DNA from: Trifolium pratense
Lineage: Eukaryota; Streptophyta; Magnoliopsida; Fabales; Fabaceae
Length of the DNA stretch: 64,000 nucleotides
Reading direction: 5' to 3'
Assembly (NCBI RefSeq): GCF_020283565.1
Contig: NC_060061.1
Coordinates: 37,051,362 to 37,115,361, forward strand
Part shown: positions 56,669 to 64,000 of the stretch, piece after piece
Numbering within the stretch: position 1 is the first letter of the stretch
Layout: each line of letters opens with the position of its first letter
Program-made: the position numbers and the translations under genes
Notes under the pieces: generated by a model
What the model saw: the letters and a program-made list of their open reading frames with translations, nothing else
The model's database searches: none
Told to the model about the DNA's origin: nothing

Positions 56669-59600
56669 ATGGCTGCTTCTCCCGTCAATTTCCTCTTCGG
56701 TTTCTTGTTACTTTCCATTGCATTATGGCTACTTTTCATGTAAGTAGTTCTCAATTAATTAACTATAGGTTAAATTCAATTTACAATTCTTGTACCATAT
56801 GTTTAGGTAGGTTGAAATTAATCAATTGGAATTTTGGAAATAGTTACTCATGTGTACTGAATACAGTTGAGTTGGTTGAGAGTAAGGGGTTAGTTACGTA
56901 ATCAGATCATAGTTAGAATTCTTGTAGCATATGTTTAGGTTTGAATCAATTGGTCACTTATGTGTATCTACTGAATACACTTGATTGAGAGTAAGGGACA
57001 GAGCAATCAGTTAGTTACGTAGTATTCATAATGCTTGTTTATCTAGTTTTCTTCTTGCGACTCAAAACTTTGGAGAACTCTAGAGGACATATAGAATTTC
57101 ATTTTTCCTACAAAATTGCGTTATTCAGTGCTGTCTCTGAAACAGTTGAAAGTGTATGTTCCAATTGCAACGTGGTTATTAATAACATTAAACTAGACTA
57201 GATAGAGTACATCTTTATCGGGTACATTAAACAGAAAAGTAGCCGCTTGATAAATTATTTACATGCTATGATCTCAACTCAATGGTTCGACATTCATTTG
57301 TTACCACCCCTTTCCTCATTGAAAGCTTTCAACCACGAGCGAGTAAAGCTTCATCGGTCTATTCTTCTCACTAACTAGCAGAGGTTTAGGACTCACTTTA
57401 TCAAGTGCACTCATGTAGTTTAATGTGAACAAATAGTGAGATGGGACTCAACGGGTACCTTAGAATTGATTATGATCGCATATTTTGTTACCAATATCTA
57501 ATATTCCAATATCTTTTGAAAATTAGGATATTTGGGAAGTATGGAAATTATGTTCCATAGTAAGTTCATCTCAAGAGTGGATCTGAGGTTTTAGGCTTAA
57601 CTCAAACCCATAAAACCGACTTTTTTTTTTTGAAACAGCCAATGCTAGTAATTAGTTTTTGCTGTGGGTGGGAGTCGAACCCCTGACCTCCGTATCACTC
57701 CACTCACCAACTCATCCACCCCAGCCACCAAGCCATCCTTATAACTCCCTATAAAACCCAAAGGTTGTAAAAAAGAGGGACCAAAGTCCAGATTTAGAAA
57801 TTGGGGGGTCTAAAAGTTAATTTTGAGGAAAACAGGGGGACCAAAAGTGCATTTAAGCATAAATTGTATATACACCAGAATGAGAGTGATCTAGAGACTC
57901 TGTACGTGTGAGACTGCTTGTTGCAGACGACTTAAAGGAATTGATTAGCACTACCACCACTCATATCAATAAGGCGCATATCCCTTTTAGGAGTCCAGAA
58001 TATAAGAACTACATAGTTAAGCATGTTTGACTTGAAAAATTTGTGGGATGAGTGACCTGGAAACTTTTTAGGACATGTGTGAGTGAGGAAAAAGCGATTG
58101 AAAAAGACTTGTGCTGGTTTTTGGGCACACTAATTGATCCCGCAAGCACTGAGCTTTTTTGTAGGACGTTTGAGATGAAAAAACCCCAAAGTTTTTTGCT
58201 CAAATTATATTACATTAATGATATTTTGTAGAGTTCCCATTTTTTTTTTCCATGGTTCAATTGATGATATAGTAACATGCAATGGTTTATGATTAAATTT
58301 ACGGTATTATTATGCTACCATTTCTTTGTTATTTTCCCTATAAACAATTTGTCTATAAACTTTGTAACATCTCGGTTTTGATTATGCTTCTTTTTACAGA
58401 TTTGCCTCTAGATTATTGGCTTGGATTTTGAGTTGGATTTTGGGAGCATCTGTTGGATTTCGTGTTGGTGGATGGAAATGTTTAAGGGACGTGGTAGTGA
58501 AGTTTAAAAAGGTTTTTCTTTGCTTTTAATCACTAACATTTCATTGTTGGAATTTTGAAGCATTGGAGAGCTTTACAATATTCATTTTATTAGACCATAG
58601 TTTGACAGTGTAAAAGGCACTCATTACGAGGGGTTTTGTTGTTATAAATCCTGTAAAATTGAATGAAGAATTGTTACTTCTCTCACAATTTGTGCTAGTT
58701 TCCTCTTAAATAATTTTTCATATCAATTTTTCTCTCAGCCTCTGAAATATGTAGACAACTTCCTTCGGCCGATCGTTGTCCTTTATTCAGATGCACTCTT
58801 GATCCTAGTTAAAAAACTATATTTTTATTCTATAAGGTGTCATGTTTATCTCTGCTATCAGATACCGGACTAGTTTCTTTATGGGCTAGTGACATTATTT
58901 CTGTTGATTTACAACTTGTACAGGGTGCTGTTGAATCTGTATCTGTTGGTGAAATTAAGCTCAGCTTACGCCAGTCGCTGGTCAAACTTGGTGTGGGCTT
59001 TATATCTCGGGATCCAAAGCTGCAAGTGTTAATCTGTGACTTAGAAGTTGTGATGAGGCCTTCAAATAAAAGCCCAAGGAAGATGACAACTAGAAAATCC
59101 CGTGCTTCAGGAAGAGGGAAGTGGATGATTGTAGGCAATATTGCAAGATATTTGTCAGTTTGTGTGACTGATCTGGTTCTGAAGGTATGTCCAATTGCAT
59201 TGTTCTGCTTGTATGGTCAAATTGGGTCTGACTTCATTTTCATGTATTGTGGTGGTTGTAGCAGAATTTGTTGAAAAACAATTTTAGATCATCAAATTTA
59301 AAGATTACATCCTTTAGTGAATAAAATGAAGTTTTACGCACTGTCTACTACTTTTAGCTTTAAGCTAAATTGTATTATATATTGTTTTCTTTTGTTGTTT
59401 CTATTTGGACTTTATTATAATATTTTTGTTCATTAAGAATCTCTCCCGAACATTGCAGACACCAAAATATACTGTTGAAATCAAGGAATTGAATGTGGAT
59501 ATATCTAAAGATGGTGGATCTAAGTCAAGTTTGTTAGTTAGATTACAAATATTACCTATTCTTGTTCACATTGGTGAGCCACAGATTAGTTGTGAGCAGT

Positions 59601-62600
59601 TATCTAATTTAAGTGGCGGAGGATGCAGTTCTACGTGCCAGGCATCCATTGCTGCTATAGAAAGGTCTTCTGCTCCTTTTTTCTGTGAAAAGTTCTCGGT
59701 CTCTTGTGAATTTGGCCATGATAGGTATATTCCTTCTTTCCATTCATTTTTTTAATATTAACACGCACTTGTTAGAATGCTGGTTGGAGTAGAGAAAAAG
59801 ATAGTGTATAAGATGATCTAGAGTATGTTTGGATTTCAGTTTGGAAGGGTTCAAACATAAGTTTTAGTAAATTCAAAATGAAATCTAAACAGTAGGCTAT
59901 CCGGGGTATATTGACTATTATAGTTGGAAAATGCCAGTATTTTCTTGGAGAAACTAAAGCAAAAATGAGATTCTAAATATTTTAATTTTATGTTGTCTCC
60001 TTAACATGGCGACCATACCCACATGACCCATGTCCATACATGGGTACATTATTACTAGTTTAATATGAGAATATACTGCAACAGTTAGTTCTGCACTAAA
60101 TTGATAGAAACAAACACTTAGTTTGACAAATATTGCACGATGTAGTGAATATCTTATAATGCCATATCAACTATCGGCTTCTATTGGTTTGGTTCACAAT
60201 TTTATTGGGTTGCATCATATGCACTGAAGAAATTTTCAACCACCCTATAAGATGTCAAATGGAACTTCCTTTTTAATCTACAGCCATTATTGGTTATCTA
60301 TTTGTTTGGCTTGCCAGCTTGGATAGTCTTATTCTCACTATTTTGTATTGCCGCCAGGTTAATTCTGTCTTTTTTCTTTTTGGACACAGGGAAGTGGGTA
60401 TAGTTAGCAAGAATTTGGACATTTCCAGTGGAGAGGTCACGTTGAATTTAAACGAGGAGTTGCTTTTGAAAAGCAAGAGTTCATCAGAGTCTTCTTCTAA
60501 CTCTGACAGTGTTATAAGGTCACAAGCTGATTCTTTAAGCTCTAAAAAACCATCAAAGAAGCAGCAAACCCTTGCAGCCGTCTCCAAGTACAGTTCTATG
60601 TTTCCTGAAAAGGTTGGAAATTAACACATATGCCCAGTTTTTAATTACCACACACACACACACACACACACATATTTAATTACTAAGAGAGAAAGAGAAA
60701 ACAAGTAGAGAGAGAGAGAGGATTGGAAATCTGCTCCAACAATAGAAAATGTTAATACAAAAGAAACACAGCAAGTACATCAACCCAATAGTTGAAGTTT
60801 ATTTTACTTCAATAATGTTATCTATTGGATTTTTTTTGGGTACATAATGTAATGTCTTCTATTGAATTTAAAACTAGCTGAAACTATTTTTCTGTTATTT
60901 GTTTTTTATTTTGAAGCGTCAATTCATTTTGACCGGATATGAAAAGATTATTGCTATCGAATATATATTATTATCGCTACCACAAGCATTATATATTTAT
61001 ATTTTTCTTGAATCTATTAGTGCGTACAGCAGTACTGTAAATGCAATAGTCTAGATGGTCTCAAGCTGTTAGTGCAGCTGGTAGTATTTATCATCTAGTA
61101 ATGTAGTAAGGAAAATATAGAGACAGTCAGTCTTCCTCAAATATCAAGGTTTAGGCTATAGGTGAAGGATCATTAAAAAAAAAGGTTATAGGGGGAGGCT
61201 ACAATGGAGCCACATTATGGACGGTTCACCGTGGACCATATATTTGATCATTAGATATATTATTATTTTCAGAATGATTCAAATTTAATTTTTTTAATTA
61301 CAGATAGACTCTTAGGGTTCTCATATAAATATTGTTATATAATTTTTTCAGGCTCCTCTTCCTCGAATCACTTTTCTAGAGTCTAGACCATTGCACCACA
61401 AGAAACAAATTATCTTCTCCCCCAGGGGTCTTCAAAACAACTTACTGCATCTCCCCCACTTTTCTATCTCTGCAAACACACCACATTGGTGCAAACCAAA
61501 ACCCTTGCCCCGATGTCATCCATCAACCACCTCCTTGAAACCATTACCACAGTCACCCATTCTCTCTCAACCATTTATATCCTTCCCTTTTCTCTTGGTT
61601 CCCAGAAACCCTTGACAACTCCAAAATAGTTATTCCATAGCTCTCGTTTACATCGTTGTTCACAATAAAATCTCTTCATCTTCTATCAGGTACTGCAGTG
61701 ACTGAATATTCCAGTTACACACAACATTGGGAATGCACAAGCTTATGCTGGCCTTCTTGTGCAGCAAAGTGCCGAGCACACCGAGTTCTCGGCTATTAAG
61801 AAAATGCATTATAGAATCAGTTTATCCTTCTGGTGGGTTTTGTGGTGTAATGGTGTGTCTTTGTGCAGCTTTTCCCCAACTTTATGCTCTTTATGTAGTG
61901 CTTCGGTTATGGGTTTCCTTGTTGTGGATAGGTCTAGTTTTTCAAGCCACTTTCATTTTCTTTTTCAGAAATTTGAAGGGTAGAGAAACTGCATAAGTTA
62001 CGATCTTGTTGCTTCAAAGTCTTGATTCTGTTACGGTTTATGACCGCTGGACACTAGAATTTGGCTTTTGGGCAAAATATGGTTCCTTCACTTGTAAGTC
62101 TCTCGGAGTATGTGTTCGGGTCCTTGGTGACTTTTGGTTTCCTTTGAGTAAATTATTTTGGAAATCTTGGGTCCATTGAAATTCAAAGTCTTTATCCACT
62201 TCATGTTGCTTAATTTGATAACATTTGTGGTTATATTCATTCACTGGTTTTATTTAATCAAACATAGCGTTCAAAATCATTGGTTTTTAAAATTGTTTTA
62301 ATGTCAACTGTTTAGCATTTTGTTATTGATAGGTCAACTTCAATCTACCAAAGTTGGATGTGAATTTTGTGCATCATGAACATGGTCTTTCTATTGAAAA
62401 CAACATCACAGGTATCCAATTGAAAAGCACCAAATCTCGATCCACTGAGGATGTTGGGGAGAGTACACGCCTTGATTTTCAACTGGAGTTTAGTGAAATT
62501 CATGTACGAGTTTGACTGTTAATTTTGGTGAAGCTCTTGTAATATGATTTCTATTTTCATTTGTTTTGTTTCTTCCTGACAAAATTTCTGCCTTATTGAT

Positions 62601-62685
62601 ATTACAGCTTCTTAGAGGAGCTGGTTCTTCCATCCTTGAGATATTGAAGTTGGATTTGGTTTCTTTTGTGTATATCCCAGTACAG
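56669..62685 (+). CDS. SAB: SABRE-type bridge-like lipid transfer protein, 5' part
   Basis: Seven exons, all in frame: 56669-56739, 58400-58511, 58924-59184, 59459-59724, 60390-60612, 62333-62503, 62608-62685. They give the first 394 residues of a protein that in Arabidopsis exceeds 2,600. A hydrophobic N-terminal anchor (FLFGFLLLSIALWLLFI and FASRLLAWILSWILG) is followed by RVGGWKCLRDVVVKFKKGAV and EIKLSLRQSLVKLGVGFISR, a very conserved N-terminus in SABRE, KINKY POLLEN and fungal Fmp27/Hobbit. These proteins form long hydrophobic grooves thought to pass lipids at membrane contacts, and SABRE mutants have defects in cell expansion and division-plane orientation. The gene is cut by the window end; no further exon is visible after the donor at 62686. 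Confidence 0.92.
57625..57745 (-). mobile_element. SINE in SABRE intron 1, minus orientation
   Basis: A T run at 57620-57630 is followed by a block with GGGAGTCGAACCCCTGACC, the inverse of a box B (GGTCAGGGGTTCGACTCCC). It ends before ATAAAACCC, which recurs on both sides imperfectly. Limits approximate. Confidence 0.6.
57775..57865. mobile_element. MULE-like end fragment in SABRE intron 1
   Basis: The motifs 'gagggaccaaagtcc' and 'agggggaccaaaagtgcattt' are the inverse of the 'ttttggccccccaag' motifs at 47715-47790. No full element is seen. Confidence 0.4.
60647..60721. repeat. (CA)n and (GA)n microsatellites in SABRE intron 5
   Basis: An ACAC run at about 60650-60671 and an AGAG run at about 60706-60721, separated by 35 bases. 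Confidence 0.85.
60722..62332. other. SABRE intron 5, no additional gene called
   Basis: The intron is long (1.7 kb). The part 61340-62000 is less AT-rich and has several overlapping plus-strand frames (such as 61391-61615 and 61727-61996), none with a recognised domain. It may be inserted sequence; no target duplication was found. Confidence 0.4.
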
Positions 62686-64000
62686 GTAAATTATTTACAA
62701 TCATAGTAGCCTTTGCAGTCAAGATTCAGAAGGAAAGGGATAGAAAACTGGAAAGTGTAAAATGGATTTTGAACCAGATTTTTCATTATTTGAACAAGTG
62801 TTAGGGTACCTATTTATACAAACTATACAACACAGTCCGTTACTGACATCTGTCAGTAACCACTTATAACATAATGAGAGGTGATACAGTGTTCAACAGA
62901 AAACCAGTACAACAGAATTAGTTACTGGCGCTGCCAGTAACTGTCTTTAACAATAAGGTGATACAGTGCTGCACACTTTGCAGCCTTATCATATACACTA
63001 ACATTGCGTCACTGTAAACTGGTTTTCCTTTTGCATCACTGTGAACTGGTATTCCTCTGTCTTTACTTTGCCTAGTTAAATTTACCCAAAATTAAGTCAT
63101 AAAATTGCAAACATAAAAAAATTTACTTTTATGAAAAGAATATTTATTGTAAAGCTAACATGGTGGTGAAGTGTTTTATCCTCAATAATTACCACCTGAG
63201 AATTTTTTGTGGCTACACAATAGATGGTTTTATTCTTGAAATTATCGTGCAAAGCCACATAATTTGGGGAAAGTATTTCTGCTGAAAGTTATTTTCGAGA
63301 ATCCCACAGTTGATAGTGGTACACATGAATATTGGTTATAATTTAAATGGGAGGAACCCTCACCCCATGAGCTAGCTTTTGGTGTTGAGTTGGTCCCAAA
63401 CCCGAATTCTAATATTTATCTATAAATTGCAAATTGAAAATGCTCGGATCATAAGAAGCTGAAATCGTTGCCATATATATATATATGTATGTATTTATGT
63501 TTGTGTGTTGTCGGAGTTAGGGAGTTTGCCCATGCACTTTACAGAAAGCAGTTGCTTCTTTTTAATTAAAAAAAGCAGATATGAATAGAATTGGATATAT
63601 AATTGAAGGATGACATGATAAGATACCCTAACATAATGCTTCCATTGTACTAGACCCGCAATTGACCCTGATATTCTAACAGAAAGATTGGAAATAAGGA
63701 TGAAAGTTATAAACAGTTCCATTTATTCTGTTTTTACTGTTGGCCTATCATAACATGATAGGTGGATTAAAACTGCCACATACAGCACAGACGTTACACT
63801 CCGTTAAATTGTTTTTCTCTTTTTTATTAACTAACGTTTCATTATCAATATTCAGTAACTCTGCAACCGCCCACCAGCCTATCACCATAGCAGTAAACTG
63901 GTAGTGCTCATGGAAGAAAACGGTTCCAAACACAATGCTCATAATAAAATTGAAATATTATTTAATTCAATTTTTTTAAATCAATAAGCCAATCATTATC
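62686..64000. other. SABRE intron 7, running off the window
   Basis: No further SABRE exon is seen. Apart from the hairpin pair it has a (TA)n run at 63474-63485 and a minus-strand frame at 63850-63942 (SIVFGTVFFHEHYQFTAMVI, GWWAVAELLN) that looks membrane-protein-like. I cannot assign it. Confidence 0.5.
62839..62970. repeat. Two related hairpins in the last SABRE intron
   Basis: GTTACTGACA-TC-TGTCAGTAAC at 62839-62860 and GTTACTGGC-GCT-GCCAGTAAC at 62921-62941. Each is followed by AGGTGATACAGTG (near 62879 and 62957). They are two imperfect tandem copies, about 80 bp apart. Confidence 0.85.

Noticed and set aside
61391..61996. Coding exons in SABRE intron 5
   Set aside because: Frames overlap, lack domains and would interrupt a splice that joins exons 5 and 6 in frame.

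Overview
The window is plant nuclear DNA. It is AT-rich, genes are split by many short GT-AG introns, and every confident gene matches a known land-plant protein. The N-terminus of the UPL-type ligase, the expanded F-box family and several tRNA-derived SINE families suggest a papilionoid legume; the genus cannot be fixed from sequence alone. It reads as a normal gene-bearing chromosome arm with many small transposons between and inside genes.

Layout, left to right. Position 1-152 may hold the 5' exon of a minus-strand gene that runs off the left edge. At 1.8-4.8 kb (+) is a PEPRK2-type Ser/Thr kinase with a Stowaway MITE in its promoter. At 6.25-8.23 kb is a 2-kb non-autonomous DNA transposon containing an array of twelve hairpin-forming repeats in two lengths (43 and 60 bp). 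At 9.6-11.9 kb (-) is a BET1/SFT1-like Qc-SNARE with two SINEs in one intron. From 12 to 14.1 kb there are MITEs and SINEs with readable target-site duplications. At 14.5-15.7 kb (+) is an F-box protein gene, followed by a 5'-truncated LINE. At 18.3-34.0 kb (+) is a 16-exon HECT ubiquitin ligase of the UPL1/UPL2 class, 3,666 residues by my splicing. At 34.8-36.3 kb is a decayed copy of the F-box gene's 5' part, broken by a 570-bp hAT element, plus a SINE. At 36.4-42.3 kb (+) is a CRT-like plastid thiol transporter (CLT). At 44.1-46.4 kb (-) is a neuroguidin/LCP5-like Sas10/C1D protein. From 46.9 to 50.8 kb lie a Helitron-like 3' end, a tiny SINE and a nearly identical 1.12-kb tandem duplication. 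At 52.1-55.3 kb (+) are two PRA1 pseudogenes separated by nested transposons. At 56.7 kb to the right edge (+) is the 5' part of a SABRE-type gene, cut by the window end.

The genes are independent housekeeping functions: signalling, Golgi SNARE, ubiquitination, thiol transport, ribosome biogenesis and bridge-like lipid transfer. There is no operon-like or pathway cluster. The most unusual material is in the repeats: the hairpin array, complementary C28 and G28 tracts in one transcription unit, the recent 1.12-kb duplication, and the PRA1 pair with nested elements. In the UPL gene, the last intron splits the catalytic cysteine codon and another intron uses a GC donor.
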